A stretch of 64,000 nt of DNA from Tetrahymena elliotti 4EA (taxonomy: Eukaryota; Ciliophora; Oligohymenophorea; Hymenostomatida; Tetrahymenidae), in assembly GCA_000231825.2 (NCBI GenBank), contig JH720377.1, forward strand, positions 1-64,000. Reading direction: 5' to 3'. Under the pieces are notes generated by a model. The model was not told the DNA's origin, searched no databases, and saw only the letters and a program-made list of their open reading frames with translations. Of this stretch, positions 26,067 to 40,019 are shown one piece after another. Made by a program: the position numbers and the translations under genes. Every line of letters starts with the position of its first letter. The stretch's first letter is position 1.

Positions 26067-29000
26067 ATGAGCTAGATATAGTCAGCTTTTTTGATTGATA
26101 AAAGATACTCAGTAATTTATCAAAGACTCCTTCATTTCATTTCCTCTTAATTATCTCTAACTTAAATCATCTTTATTGATATTAGGGTCCATTACAAGTA
26201 GAAGGATATGCAAGAAAATAATCAAAGAAGCCAGATTTAATAGATAAGACAATATATTTTAGAATAGATTTGGATAAAAGATAATTTGAACATGCACCAA
26301 CAAAGTTAGATTTTAATAAAGCCCATAAAATGGTTGCATTTTCTGTAAATATCAATGCACATCATCACTCATTTTCATTTAATTATCATAAATTTTATAT
26401 TTTAAGAAAGAAATGTTTGACTAAGTTTTACAAATGAAAATGAGAATCTTTTCTATTTCATAAAAAATAACTTATTTATTCTTAAAAAAAGGAAATTCTA
26501 GAGATCCATTAGATGAGTTAAGAAAGCTAAAAAAGTTGGGGATATTTTATTACTTTTGAGTATAAAGCAAAAATGAAAAGGCCGTTGACTTTAATATTAG
26601 AAACTGTTCAAATATATTAGCAATTTGTATCTGCAATATCTTCAATATATGATGTAGCTAGAAAAGTACATTTGCTCATTTACAATTAAAAATAGATACA
26701 ACATAATTAAGAGGAGTATTTAAACTAGAAGAATGTTGCTTCAAATGCAGATACTTCCAAGCTAACTATAAAAAGGAGAGTAGATATATATAAGAAGAGA
26801 AATCAATCTGCTTCCTCAACAAGATAAAATAATTAGAATTTGAATAAAACTTACAATTTAGATGAAGAACCAAGGGTCAAATAAGTTACTGAAAATCTTT
26901 ATTCTTAAGAACTATCCAAAAAATCTGTAGATATTTCTAATAAATCTGAGGAAATAGCCTTAGATTAATATCAAAATCATTTTTTTGGAAGATGTGTAAA
27001 CAGAGTTATAAAGACAGTTAATAATCCTGAATCATCAAAAGTCTTGCAAGAAAATTAGGAAAATAAGAATGCAATTAAACCTAAAAATGAAAAAAATTAA
27101 ATAGAAAACAACATTTCTAATCCAGGCAAAAGCCATTAATAGGAAGTAGGAGTAAGAAAGAACTTTAGGTATTAAGAATAAAATTATGGAAATGATGATC
27201 AAAATAACCCAAAAAATTACAATTAAAATGTGTCATAAACAGTTCCATAAACAAATATTCATACAAAAAGACCTTCTATTTTTACAGATAGAGACTAAAC
27301 TAACCCAAACTAATATAACAGTATTGCAACTCCATACAATAAAACAATATCAACTATTACTCCTAGACATAGTAGTATAAGTGCTCGTTCTAGAAAATAT
27401 AAACGACAAAAAAATATTAGCTTTGATCATGGAAATCCTTCTTAAACTTTAAATTTTTATGCTGAAAGCAACAAAAAAGGGAGTAACTTAGATAACTAAA
27501 TAGATAAATTAAATAAAACAGCTTTGGCTTGCAATTATTATGAACCTTAAATAGATGCTAATAAGCAATAAAAAGATATTGATAACAACAGCTAATAATC
27601 TGGGTAAAGTAAAAATAACGATTAAGAATTTTATCCTTCTTTCGCCAAGAATACTATCAAAAATTAAAAAATTACAGCTATGAATGTAAAATATTTAATT
27701 AATTTATGAAAATTCATAATTTTATTTAAAAGTAATAAGACTAATCTGAGTGGAGCTTAGCTTCTATCAAATCTCCAAAAATTAAATCAGATGATAACCA
27801 AAAAGATAATAACCCTCGTTTATTTTTCCCAGAGTAGAAAAAAATTAAAATAATAAGAAAGAGAAGCTCTAAGCTTTCTAGCACAATGTAAGATAATATT
27901 TTAGATCTATTTATTTAAAGTTTTTTATATTTTTTTATTAGAGAGGATGAAAATGATCTAACAGAATTCTAAAATTAGTTAAAACTTCTTTAAAATCAGA
28001 ATAATTCATCTGAAAAATCTAATCATTTGCTATCCGATTTATCTAAATTTAAACTGAAAACTGAATAATAAGACGAAAATTATGAATCAATTGAAGAAAA
28101 TAAATAAGAAATGAATAAAAAATTAAATTTTGACTACTAAGATGAACAATTAATTATGAATTAGTAACATAAGGAATAAAAATTAGAAAACCCCAAATTA
28201 TTCGAAACAGAAAAATAAAATCAACAAGATACTTTTAATTAACACAAAGATAAATCCAAATAATAATATATTATCAAGTAACAGTAGGAAAATATTTAAT
28301 AAATGTAACACTCTTCTTTATTGAGACCAAACAGTTCCTATAGTAATAATTAAAACTAATCTTCTCCAAAAAAATACGGAAACATTCCAAAGCCTTAAAG
28401 TGGGTAAAAGTCTGGTTAAAAAAACATTGATCTATAAAAGAATAATTTAATAAATGACCTAGCAAAATAACAAAAGCCTTAGATGAGTACATATTATAAG
28501 TAATTATATGATTTCAACTAAAACATAGAAATGAATGATGATGATAATATAACTGAAAACGAGGGTATAGATATTGATGCATACAAAATTATTTTGCAAA
28601 AAGACAATTAAAATGAATAAAATGTTGTTGACGAAGGTTATTCATAAAGAAAGAAAGCAAATTCGATATGTAAAAATGATCAAGAGGAAAAAATAATTCT
28701 GGAGAAAAAAAAGTAAATTTTAGATGAAGAAAGAAACAAAGAAAAAATATCAGAGAGACAAAAATCTATTTCTCCTTTAAAAAATCAGACAAATAAGATT
28801 TAATAATAAATTAATAATCAGAAATAAGAAGATTCATCATATTTATTTAATTAATAAAAGAATGATATTTAACTTTAATAAACTAAAATTTCCACAACTT
28901 AATAAAAAACATAACCAACAATAACCTCAGAGAATAATTAATTTAATTAAGATTCCTTCAAAAATTTATTTGATATAAATGTCAGTTAAACTAATTTTGA

Positions 29001-30213
29001 TAAATAAGATTCAAACGAAAAAAATGCACATGATCTTAAAAAAATAAAAAATGAAAATGAAGAATAAAAAACTTAAAAAAAAGAAAATTAATTGGTAGGG
29101 GATTTACTTCAAGAGAACAATTTGATTAAATCTTAAAACAGTAATACCTAATAAATTAAAGAAATTGAATCTAAGCATGCAATAGAATACCATGACTTTG
29201 ATAATTCTTTTGATAAGGATGATACTGATATAGAAATATTTTCTTAAATAAAAAAAGTTGATGAGATCATAAAAGTGATAGAAAATTAAACAACATCTTT
29301 ACTATAAAATAAAAATTAATTAAATATGCATTAAGAAGAATAAAAAACTTAATATCAATAGAAATAAAAAGAATCATACAAAATTAGCAATATTGAAGCT
29401 ACTGAAATACCTAGTTTTGATGATTTAGAAAATTAATAATAAAGCATTAATCAAGATTAAATAAAATCAATTGGAAGTGATAGAAGTATAGAATAACCAA
29501 AGAATTAAGACTAAAATTATGATTGGATTTGTCTCAAAGACCCTAACTACAAGCCTTCCACAAGTCCTCTTAAAGAGAGATTATATGTTGTAGAAGATGA
29601 AATTCCTGAATAAAAACAGAATGTGAAATCTAATGAAAATAATAATAAACCAAGTGAATTAATGATAGTAATGGTCAACAAAAACTAAAACACTTAGATT
29701 AAGAAAAAAGAAATACCTATTTTAAGATAAAGAGATGTTTTTTCTGACGAATTTTGGAATCCAGTTACTTAACCAAAGAATTACAAAATAACAAACTAGC
29801 CACCTAATTTAAATGAAATTAAATCAAAGAATAAATAAGTTTTGGTTCCTGTAAAGGTAGTTTGTGAAAGTGAAGACATTAATCCAAAAGAAACTAATAA
29901 AGAATAAAAGCAATAAAATAACACCGAAAAATGTTAAAAAAATGAAAATAAAGCTCTAAATAATAAAGATGAGAATGAAAACAAAAACAATCAAAATTAA
30001 GTATAATAAGATACAAGCTATTAAAATACAAATATATTTGATGAAGTCAAAGATTTTTTTAAAATTTAAGCCAAATAAAACAATTAAAAACAATAAAAAT
30101 AGAATTTCAATAACAATAACAATAATCCTATTAACAATTAGAATTAATAAGATTCAAAAGCTAATCAAACTAAGGTTTAAAATAATTATGATGATTGGGA
30201 TGATTATTACTGA
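26067..30213 (+). CDS. Large PH-domain protein with long Q/N-rich, acidic tail
   Basis: Five exons with introns 26112-26185, 26345-26491, 27686-27732 and 27888-27941 give 1274 residues with frame preserved. Start: MSQIQSAFLIDKRYS. Residues about 16-115 fit a pleckstrin-homology domain: GPLQVEGYARKQSKK, KTIYFRIDLDKRQFE, HKMVAFSEI, SWGYFITFEYKAKMKRPLTL, ending in the amphipathic helix ETVQIYQQFVSAI. The remaining ~1150 residues are disordered, rich in Q, N, K, D and S, with short conserved-looking aromatic/acidic islands near the end (NYDWICLKDPNYKPS, DVFSDEFWNPVTQPKNY) and a terminus YDDWDDYY. Lipid binding through the PH domain is likely. The tryptophan-acidic islands look like binding motifs for a partner. 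I do not recognise a named family. Very heavy TAA use produces overlapping open frames in other registers that are not genes. Confidence 0.88.
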
Positions 30214-30925
30214 TTTTAAAATAATATATTAATGAATGAAATCACTAACTAAAAAACAAAAATAAATATATTTTAAATTAATTTTATTAAACACAATTTG
30301 AATCAATCAATGATCAATTTATCTATCAACCATTTCAATTAAAATTAAGTTAAATTAATTTAATTATTTTTAATTTTTATATAAATTCTATATTATAAAA
30401 TTTTAATTTACTAACTTATTTTTACAATAACTCATAATTTCATTTTTACATCAAAATCAAACAATTTTTTATTATTCATTTTATTCAATGCATATTTTTT
30501 ACTCTCATTCAATAATTACTAAACCTCAAATAAATCTTAAAATTTAATAATAATAAATAGTGAAATGAGATTACTAATAAAATTGTTTTAAAAACGAAAA
30601 ATAATAACCTAAAGATATTTTTTAAAAATTAATAACCCGTAAAAATGGCATTGTATTATATTTTAAAACTGTATTTTTACGATTTCTTTAATTTTTATTT
30701 AATCGAAATTCACAAATAGATATTTTAGTTAGTGTTCAATATTCTGATAAACATTTGAATTTTTTTCCTTATTTATAAAATTTAAAATGACAAAATGAAT
30801 AAAATACCACAAATATTTTAAACTATTATTATTAATTGATAAAAATAAATAGAATATCAGTATTCAGACAATTATCTAAGAGAGTTAATAGAATCTTCGA
30901 TTTTTTTAAATTGAAAAGATAAATT
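30214..30925. other. Convergent spacer
   Basis: Between the stop codons of the PH-domain gene (+) and the first TPR gene (-). A/T-rich; the only structure is the hairpin at 30638-30681. Poly(A) signals of both genes should lie here but the base composition prevents naming them. Confidence 0.5.
30638..30681. repeat. Inverted repeat between convergent genes
   Basis: CGTAAAAAT (30638-30646) and ATTTTTACG (30673-30681) form a perfect 9-bp stem with a 26-nt spacer. Position between two convergent 3' ends suggests a possible role in 3' end formation, but eukaryotic genes do not need such a hairpin and chance in A/T-rich DNA is possible. Confidence 0.35.
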
Positions 30926-33900
30926 TCATTCTATTTACTATGTATCATTTATATCTATGTACTCTACATCTCCTTCTTTTTCCTAAGAAACATTCAATGA
31001 GTAGCTATTTTTCATTTGATCTTGCTAAATCTTAATAGAGTTGTTTCTCGATTTTGAATAATTTGCATCAGGTCTTTCTCTGTTCTATATTTTTTTATTA
31101 AAATTATCTCCTTACTTTTAAGAACTAGTAGCATCATTTTTTTGCTCATGCTCATTTTAATTGCTCACTAGGCTTAAACTTTTATCCTAACCTTGTTGCT
31201 TTTAGATAAGACTACTTTTTCTTTCTTTATTGCTAATTTATTCATATTACTGAAACTCTTCTTACTCTTAATTGTTTTCTAAGTCCTGATTTGAATTGAA
31301 GCTTTTAATCTAAGCTTCATATTTATTTTCAAAGTTAAGGCTATTTTGGTTTTCTACATTATTGTCTAATGGACTTCCTTTAGATAAATTATTTTTAATA
31401 TCCATCTACTTTTTTGAGGATTATGGTCTTGCAAATTAGTTTGAAAGGTTCTTTTATTTATTATTTTTAGAGCTTTCTCCTCCATTAGTTTCATTCAATA
31501 TTGAATTTTATCTAGATGATGGATTTTTCTGATCCGAATCTATTTAGTGACTGTTATTATTATTATTTTATTATTAAATTTTTTAGTTTTCTTCTCTTTC
31601 TTTCTATTAATTTTTATTGGCTTTTTAAACATTTTCTTTATCAAATTTATACTAATCGTTTATGTTACTCTAGTTATTTTATTTTTTTTCAATAATTTGT
31701 AACTTTTAAACTAAGTTGGATTAGTTTTCTTAGGTATCTAGGTTATATTCATGATTAGATGGAATTCTACTTGAATTTTTAGAATTGTAACTTGGGCTTT
31801 TATCTATTTTATTGTTTTCTTCTTCCTATTCAAATTCTTCCTCTTCATACTTATTTACAACTTAGAATTTCTTGTTTGGAGCATTAGAATGATTTGTTTT
31901 ATCATTTTGATAAAATTAAGATTAAACCTAATTTTAATGTCTTTGATGATTGAAAGGAACTTTTTCTTGCTTTGATTCATCTTCACTCTCATGACTTTCA
32001 TCAATTTTATCAAGTAATTCTTTTTTATTTATTTGATAATCCATATTGTCTTCATCATAAACTTCAATCCAAGCTTCCTTTTTCTAAATGATACTAAAAT
32101 CATTTGAAGGTTATTAAATTATCTAATATATAAATTGCTTTTTTCCTTGACTTGGTATTTCAACTTCATTTTTTAGACTCCATTTATCTATTTTATGAAT
32201 TAATTATATTTTAAGTTTATATAAAAATAGTTAACATTACCTTTTTTATCATAAGTCAGGCTTTTTCCATCATATTTCCATATTGAAGATAAATTTTCAC
32301 AAAGTATACTCAAGGCTATTTATGTATCTTCAGATTCAAAATATAAACCATAATCATGAATTATAGGTTCTACTACTACATAATGAAAAATATCAACTTG
32401 CTGATCAAGAGATTTAAAGTTAAATTACAACTAAAGTGTGTTAGTATTTAGCAACGTTGCTATCATTCCTTACTTATTACTGAGAGATACATAAGTGAAT
32501 TTTTGTAATATAATAAAATTGTCATCTAAATCTTCTAATTTTTAATTTTCCTTTTTTAGAAATAACTCTTCTGCGGGATATTCCACAACTAGCATGTTTT
32601 TTAAATTTTTTTAGGTTTCTGAATTGCTTTTTGAAGCAGGGACAGTATAATTTCCTTAATTAGGTGACTAAAAGTTCAATTTAGTTACTACTCCTTTTGG
32701 ATGCAAAGGTGTTTTTATCTATGCAGTATATCCTGAAAAATTTTATTCCACAATTAAACATTTTCTCTCAATATCTATATTGAGGAGAGGTTTAACCTTT
32801 TTAAACAAAATTTCTAAGTTATACCTAAGCATTTGCATTTTTAATTCAAGTGAATCTAATAAGTAATCATCTTAATGTTAAGTAGTTGACTTTGAATCTT
32901 CAATTGAAAATATATCTCTCAAATTTGATAAATTTATATAAAATTTGCATTAATCATCTATTTCTACTCCTTAAGCAGATTAAATATCTTAAAAAGCAAT
33001 TATTAAATTAAATGTAATTTCATCAAAAACACAGCACATCCTTCCTTTTTGAATTGCTGAGACCATACTACTCTTAGCTCTTACCGCACTATTCATATAA
33101 GGAGAGATTACTTAATATTCTGGTGGAATTAAAGTAGCCACTTCAACATGTCCTTATTATGTATGAATCTTTCTTTCTATGGGCTTTATTGGTGTTTTAT
33201 TCCCATAATAAGCAGACTCTACTCTTCTCTGTTGACTCTACTTACTGTTTTAAAATCCTAATTTTTCTACATTATTTATTTCATCTTTTATAGTTTCAAA
33301 ATTCCATTTTTTATTTTGATTTTTAATTCTTTCATTTTCTTATGAAACAATTTTTTATTTCATTTATTCTAACTTCTTTTTAAAATTTTCATTATTGCTC
33401 TCACTGACAGATGCATTTTTGCTTATTCCTTTCTCACTAGAATAATTTTTTTATTTTAATAATCCTTTTTACTAACTATCAAGTTGGCTCTTTTAAATAT
33501 TTTTTTCTGATTTTAAATTTTTGTTTTCTTAAAGGGTTGCTGTTGTGTCTTCAAAATGGAACATTTTATCATGCTTTTCTTTATCAACTTAAGTTATATT
33601 TTTTGTACTTGAAGATTTAATTACAAAACTCCTCTTTGAAGTCTATTATTTTTCTCTTTATAAATAATCTTGATATCTATTAGCTGCTTCAATGACTGTA
33701 TCAGGTATCAATAATTTTGGATTTACTTTGTACTTTCTTCCTCCAACCTCTTTCTTTTAAGGTTTTTAATCTAAAATTTCTTAAGCTGTCATAGGTCTTA
33801 TTGTACTTATTTTTGTATACTTTCCTTGCATCTTTTTAGCTAAAAAGAATGCAGGGTGATTTTAATCTACAGATTATTATTCCTTAGAATCTTATCCAGG

Positions 33901-35920
33901 TGATTTATATTATGAATTACCAAAGATAGGATCATTTCCCTTTTACCTTTGATTTTAATTACTTTTATTTCTTCTAATCAACATTTAATCAATTTCAAAT
34001 ATATTTATTCTTTTTTCAGAACTCTTTGGTGATTCCATAACACTCTCTATTAAATCAGAGGCTCTCTAAACTTTAGAGTTTCCATTTGAGCTTTAATCAT
34101 AGTTTTCATTTATTTTTTATTAACTCATCTTAAATTAATTCATTTCTTTAAAGTTGTCAAAATATAACTAATTATAATATTAAGGTTTTTTATTTGAAGA
34201 ATTTAGATTAACCTTTATATGTTAGGGTGGCTTTTAGTACTTATTCTTGTATGATTCTATTCTTGCTTTAGTATTTGGTATTTAAGATTCGTTTTGATCA
34301 TCTTCTATCTCTTCATCACTATAGAGTAGATTATAAATATTCGAATTTATTGCTTTCATTTACTGCTTATAATCAATAACAGTACCTTCTAGCTGCTTTT
34401 TAAGTATCTTTCTTTTTTTAATCTCATCAGATGAAACTATATTTTTTCTTTGTAGTTAAATATCATTATTTTTGAATCCTTATTTTTGATCTTTTTACTC
34501 ATCTGCATTAGCATCTTCTATAGAATTTTAAGTCTTAATAGCAGCTAATTCATTATTATTACTATTATGTTATATTGAATTAAGATCATTGGAATAGTAT
34601 TCAGGGCTTTCATTGATCTTACTATAATATTTTCTTTGCTTGCCTTATTCCATATTGCTTGAATTACTAACATGTTGCTAATATTTCTAAAAAATATATT
34701 TAAACGCATTAAATTAATTAGAATTATATTTACTTTATTAACAACTTAAAATGATTAGTAAAATTATAATGTCAGTGGATGATTATCCCCTAAGTATTCC
34801 TTTACGATCATATATGCACTGTAAAAATTTTTAATGCTCCGATCAAACAGCTTAAAATACTATTCTTCAGTGGCGAAATTGTGATAGGCAATACCTAGCT
34901 CTGTTGCAATATCTTAAAATTCTAAATTTATTTATTTAGTTTACTCTTCTCTTTAGTAAAAATCTTCTTCTAATTTGCTGTTATCTACCTTTGAGTTAGA
35001 TAGCATTGAATTTTTAAAGTTCTTCATATTTAAATATTTCTCTTGATGTTATTTTTTTTATTCAAAAACCTTTTCAAACTAATTCTTAAGCTCTTTCACT
35101 GATGCCTTTGCACATTTAATAGCTTCTTAATGCCTAATTATATTACTTTGTTAAAAAATAAATAATTCGGTAAATATTAATTACCTTCCCATCTCACTAA
35201 GTATAGCACTTTTATTTAAAAATGTAATTCCTAAATTTGTTGATACCTAATTTTTTGCATAAACATTCTCAGCTTTTTCTAATAATTTTAATGCACGCTT
35301 CTAATCTTTACATTTGCGAAAATAGCAACTCAAGTTATTGTAAGTTAATATTTACATATCTGGAAATCCACTATAAGTTTATACTAATAAATCACACTCA
35401 TTTAATATAATCAAACTAATATCTAGCTTCTCTTGATTCAAAAACTAAATGGCTACTTCAATGAGCAGTTTTAAGCTTTTTCTAAAGTATTATGCAAAAT
35501 TCTTTTAATTATGATGATTGAAGTATTCATCTAAACCTTTTAGTAAAAATGAAATTGGTAAAAAAAAAGTAATGTATCATTTTAAATAAAATTTCTACTA
35601 CTATAATATTAAAATAACTCTAACAATTTACATGTTTTTAAGTCTTTTAAGCATTTTTCAGCATCTTCTTCAGGATTTTAAAATTTTAAAAGCAATTAAT
35701 CTATAATCTATTAATAATCTTCTTCTTTTGTAGCCTTTTCTAAAACTGTATTACTGTTTATTAGAAAAAATTATTGTTTACAAGACATGTCATTTTTACT
35801 GGCTTTCAATTTCGTTAATGCAAATGTAAAAAAAAAATGTTACTCTTTTTCTTTAACCTGATCTTCTTCAATTCCATACTATTCATAATCTGAAGAAAAC
35901 TCTTCAACATGTTCAGACAT
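30926..35920 (-). CDS. Large TPR-repeat protein (TPR protein 1)
   Basis: Introns 35537-35631, 35134-35184, 34687-34733 and 32188-32240 give 1582 residues in frame, start MSEHVEEFSSDYEQYG. The N-terminal ~330 residues form tetratricopeptide-type helix pairs: LDISLIILNECDLLVQTY, YNNLSCYFRKCKDQKRALKLLEKAE, FLNKSAILSEMGRHQEAIKCAK, ELGIAYHNFA, FYSAYMIVKEYLGDNHPLT. A Q/N-rich linker follows, then an ordered region (about residues 700-1150) with conserved-looking blocks such as GGRKYKVNPKLLIPDTVIEA, KGRMCCVFDEITFNLIIAFQD and YLLDSLELKMQMLRYNLEILF. The last ~400 residues are again Q/N/E-rich and contain EAWIEVYDEDN. Similar TPR proteins are abundant in ciliates, often basal-body or ciliary, but no specific function can be assigned. 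It shares its TPR block architecture with the gene at 40020-42734. Confidence 0.88.
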
Positions 35921-37107
35921 TTCTTTAAATTAGCCTACTTATTATGGATAGTTTTTTCTTAAAATAAATTTATGATATTGCAACAAGTAAGTGAATGTAT
36001 TAATATTATAAATTTGCTAATTATTTGCTAATTAAATATCAAAGAATTGTTTATTATTTTTCAGTTTTATTTAAATATTGATTATTAATAAAATTAAATT
36101 TAATAGTTAATATTCTGATAGAACAACATAAAAAAAGTAGATTTAATTACAGATCTATCTTCAATTTCATGCTTCTTTTAAATCTAAATTATAACTAAGA
36201 TATTTACTTTTAAAATCATTTAAATTTTACTCATACTATTTTAAATTAATTTCTGAATCTTTCATAAGTCATAAAAAATATAAATAAAATTATCATTTTA
36301 TAAAAAATATTTATTATTTATAAAAAATTTAATCTTGTTCTATGATACTAATTAATTTTTCATTTTTCAAATACATTTCATTCAAAAGATTCTTTAGTTT
36401 TATGTTTTTTTAAGTTAAGCTTAGTTAAAATTTATGCTCAAGTTATTTTAAAAGTCTTTAACTCTAAATTTCTCAAAAAAGATTTAAACGTTTTTTTTTG
36501 AATCATATTATTTTTATTTAGTTAATTTAGGATAATTTAAATATTCTTTATAATTTTTATTTTAAATGAAAAATAAGGCTAATAATGCGTAATATTATTT
36601 GTGCTTATATATTTCTTTCTTTACCCTAAATAATTATGACTTTCATTCAAAAAATTTTTTTAGATTAACTTATTTTTTAGTCCATTAGAGGTAAAACTGG
36701 ATGACTGAGAAGATATTTAGAATTCTTAGATTTAGATTTCTTAACAAATTATTATTTTTTTAAAAGGAAAATATTGTTTTTGAAAATTATTGCTTTATTA
36801 ACTCAGCTTTTTTAAAAGCACTTGATTGAAGATATTTAGAATTTTTAATTGTGATTTTGTATCAAGATCTAGATCTCTTTCTAGAATTTTATTTTTTTAA
36901 TATTTAATAATTATTTTGCAAATATCAGAAAAATATAGATTTAATGAAAGATTGATCATAAGTTTAAGGTTTATTTTCAATATAAATAATTAAGATATAA
37001 ATTTAAATTAGTGTTGATAGGTTTTTAAATTAATTTTTCACTCTTAATGCAGCAAAAGACAAATAATAAATAATTTCAACTAAAATAAATAAATTAATTC
37101 AAATAAT
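35921..37107. other. AT-rich spacer
   Basis: Upstream of TPR protein 1 and downstream of the CFAP97D-like gene. No coding frame or RNA gene recognised; T-rich on the plus strand. Confidence 0.5.
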
Positions 37108-39739
37108 TCAAAAATTTTTTTTAGTCCTATCTTTTTTTTAGTTGAGCTCAGGTAAAATGTATGATTAATAGTTTTTAGAATTATTAATAGTGGATTTTTC
37201 ATCAAGATTTTAATCTACCCAAGGAGTTGTATTGGTTTTTATGTAACACTATTCTTATTCTACAACTCTCTTGCTCATAGGTAAATCATAGATTGATTAA
37301 AAGGACTTATCTTCTTACTTCAAATACTAGTTTGTTTTACTTTAAGTAGGATTTACTCTTAAAAAGTTTATACTATTGTCTATTGAATTGTTATTTAGAC
37401 TACTTGAAACAATACTTTTTTTCCTAAAAGTAGCAGGCTAGCAATCTCTTTTCCTTTCAGTTTATATTTAATTGTTTAGTTTGTTCAAGTTAGCTTAATT
37501 AAAAGAAAAGCTTTGCTATTATTCTAATTCCTTACCTTACAAAATTTACTATTGATAACTCTTTCTAGCAGTTTTATGAATACTATCATTATTTTTATTC
37601 GCTGAATTTAGAAAATATATCTCTAAATCATCTTTTTTAATTGTTGGGCTTTAGTTAAAATCTTGTTCATAATTTCTTTTTTTATTATCTATTGTAGTTA
37701 ATTATTACTGTTCTTTATTATATTATTATCCACCTTGGTTTTTTAACTAAACTATCTGCATCATTTTTTTATTAATTAAATCATATTTTTTTGTTTTTAT
37801 TGTAGAAATATCTGAATGAAATTCATTAGAATCATCATTATTTTCTTAGTATTCATATTAATCTAGATAAATTTATTAGTTTTAGCTTTAGTTTGATTAT
37901 TTTTCAGAACTTCTTTCTTAATTTCTATAGAGCAACTAAGAATAATTTATAGTATTATTGCCACTTTAATAAATCGGTTGGGTTTGTGACTACTTCTAAA
38001 TCTCATATTTATCTTAACTATTATGATAACCAGGTGATTACTAAGTATGCTTTAAGTCATTTATCAAGTAGTATTTACTTTTATTTCTCCCTTTTTCTTC
38101 ATCAAAAAAATTTTTTCCCTAATATTTAATCATACCTTATGTAGCATTTTCAATGTTTGTTTTCTAAATATTAATAAAATATATAAAAAGATGTTTCAAA
38201 TTTAAAAGCAAAAAATGTTTACTTGATCTCTCCAATATTTAGATGCTGAAATTGAATTATTTTTTTAATATGAATTTTATTATTTTAATATTTGATTAAT
38301 GGTAATTGTAGATTAGTCAGGTTAGGTTTGATTCTTTTATTCTATAGATTGTTAATAATTTATTGAATTTATGTTAGACTATGAGTAATTTAAAGAATCT
38401 CCTTTTATTTAAGAGCCTTATTTTTAAAATTTATCTTTGCTCAAAGTAATTCCATATTTCTTCTATTCATAATGTTAAGCAATTTAAGAAAATTCTTATT
38501 CTTAATCGAATTCATTATCTTCTTCATTTGGGTTAAATTATTAAAGCTATTGAGAATCAGGTAAAGACAATTTTCTTTACCTAAAGCTGTCACTTTTTTG
38601 CATTGTACTGGGGCGATTACATTCCTCTATTCTTGATTTTTGACAATCATTAAAGTTTGGATATTACCTATATGTAGGCACAAACAGCATTTAATTTTCA
38701 GGTTATTTGTATCTAGTTGTCCTCATAGCACTTTAGGCTCTTTTTTATACGATTTTAGGTTTAGGGGGAATATTATCACTCTATTTGTCAGTATTGATGT
38801 GATTCTTAATTAGATTTTGTATTTGTTAAATATTTATATGTTATTTTTAGGCTGACTGAATGTTCTTTTATGAGCTTTTCTGCATGCAACTAGAGCTGGG
38901 CTTTATAAATAAAAGTTTAAAATGAATACAAATTAAGATCCTAATCAATTAAAAAATACTCTTTAAGCCATTATGGTATGATCTTTTGTAGAAAAATTAA
39001 TAAGTTTATAGCTTCCATCTCTAAGTGACTCTCTCAACCCTTAAATCTCTTCTTGATTAATCTCATTAACAACTTCTTCATACTTATTATCCTGATGTAG
39101 AAATGATTTATTTGCTGGCAATATACTCTGCTAAATCTTAATGCTTTCTTAACTATTTTAAGGATTATTCACACACTTAGAATTAGATAAAGGAAATCTT
39201 GTTAATCTCTTAATGATCTATTTTTTTTATTGATATTCCTACTATTGTTGATGCGAGTTAATGTGGGGCTTCTATGTGTAAAGTTTAATGAACATTCTTC
39301 TATTTTCCTCAGTTAATCTAGCAGAATCTTGTTATCTCTTTTTAACTCTTACTAAAAGCTGATTATTCTACTTTAATTCATACTTTTATTCTTTTTAAGA
39401 AACTATTTATAAAACATAAAATATTTTTTAATAAACTAATTGCAAAATTGAATCCAAGATTTTATTTTAAAGTTAGTATTGTTGTATGATTACTTTAATT
39501 TTAAACATCTTTGGCAGAAATATCAACTATTTTCTTATACAAAAAGTTGTTTTCTTTTTCAACATTATTATACATCTTATATGATTTCCATGGCATATTG
39601 GTATAGGTCTTTTAAAATAACTAAACAAGAAAAATTTAGGTGAGCTATTAGAAATAAATCAAATTACATCTTTCTCTTGTTAGAACTGGCTAACATCTTT
39701 AGTCTAGCTAAATTATTAGGACTTTAATTATTCGTTCAT
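37108..39739 (-). CDS. CFAP97D/Hemingway-like ciliary protein with long disordered tail
   Basis: The start ATG (39737-39739) opens MNEQLKSQQFSQTKDV. After a GTAATT...AAAAG intron the chain reads TNMPWKSYKMYNNVEKENNF-LYKKIVDISAKD, and a further short intron leads to KQNNQLLVRVKKRQQDSARL, EENRRMFIKLYTQKPHIN and QQKKQIIKRLTRFPL. This order matches the KIAA1430/CFAP97 domain of vertebrate CFAP97D proteins. There a basic helix with 'IE.EN..L..KI' is followed by 'R...EN..ILKRL...KPHY' and a late 'RYIRNTTRYLL'-type block. The protein then continues for some 500 disordered Q/N-rich residues, ending LPELNQKKDRTKKNF at TGA 37108-37110. Known members are axonemal proteins (Drosophila Hemingway, mouse CFAP97D1), so a ciliary location is inferred. 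Later introns (one near 38890-38950, one near 38165-38220) are less exactly placed. Confidence 0.78.
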
Positions 39740-40019
39740 GAATCTATTGAATTTGAGAACTTAATTTACAATAACAAATAACAATTTTCAGATACTATTA
39801 AAATTAATTTGATAAAATTTTATTAATTTTTTTTGTTGTGTTAAAAAAAGATCAATTAATGATTGAATGATTGATTTAATGGCTATCGCCAACAGCTATA
39901 TTATAAAAATATTTATCCACTGAATTTTGTAAGATTTAATAAAAAGGGAAAATTTAGAAAGACAAAGAAATATAATAATTAGAATTTAAACAATATAAAT
40001 AGATTAAATATTTTTGAAT

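Noticed and set aside
29969..30232. Plus-strand 87-codon open frame
   Set aside because: Other-frame shadow of the TAA-dense 3' end of the PH-domain gene, which reads through in the ciliate code to YDDWDDYY.
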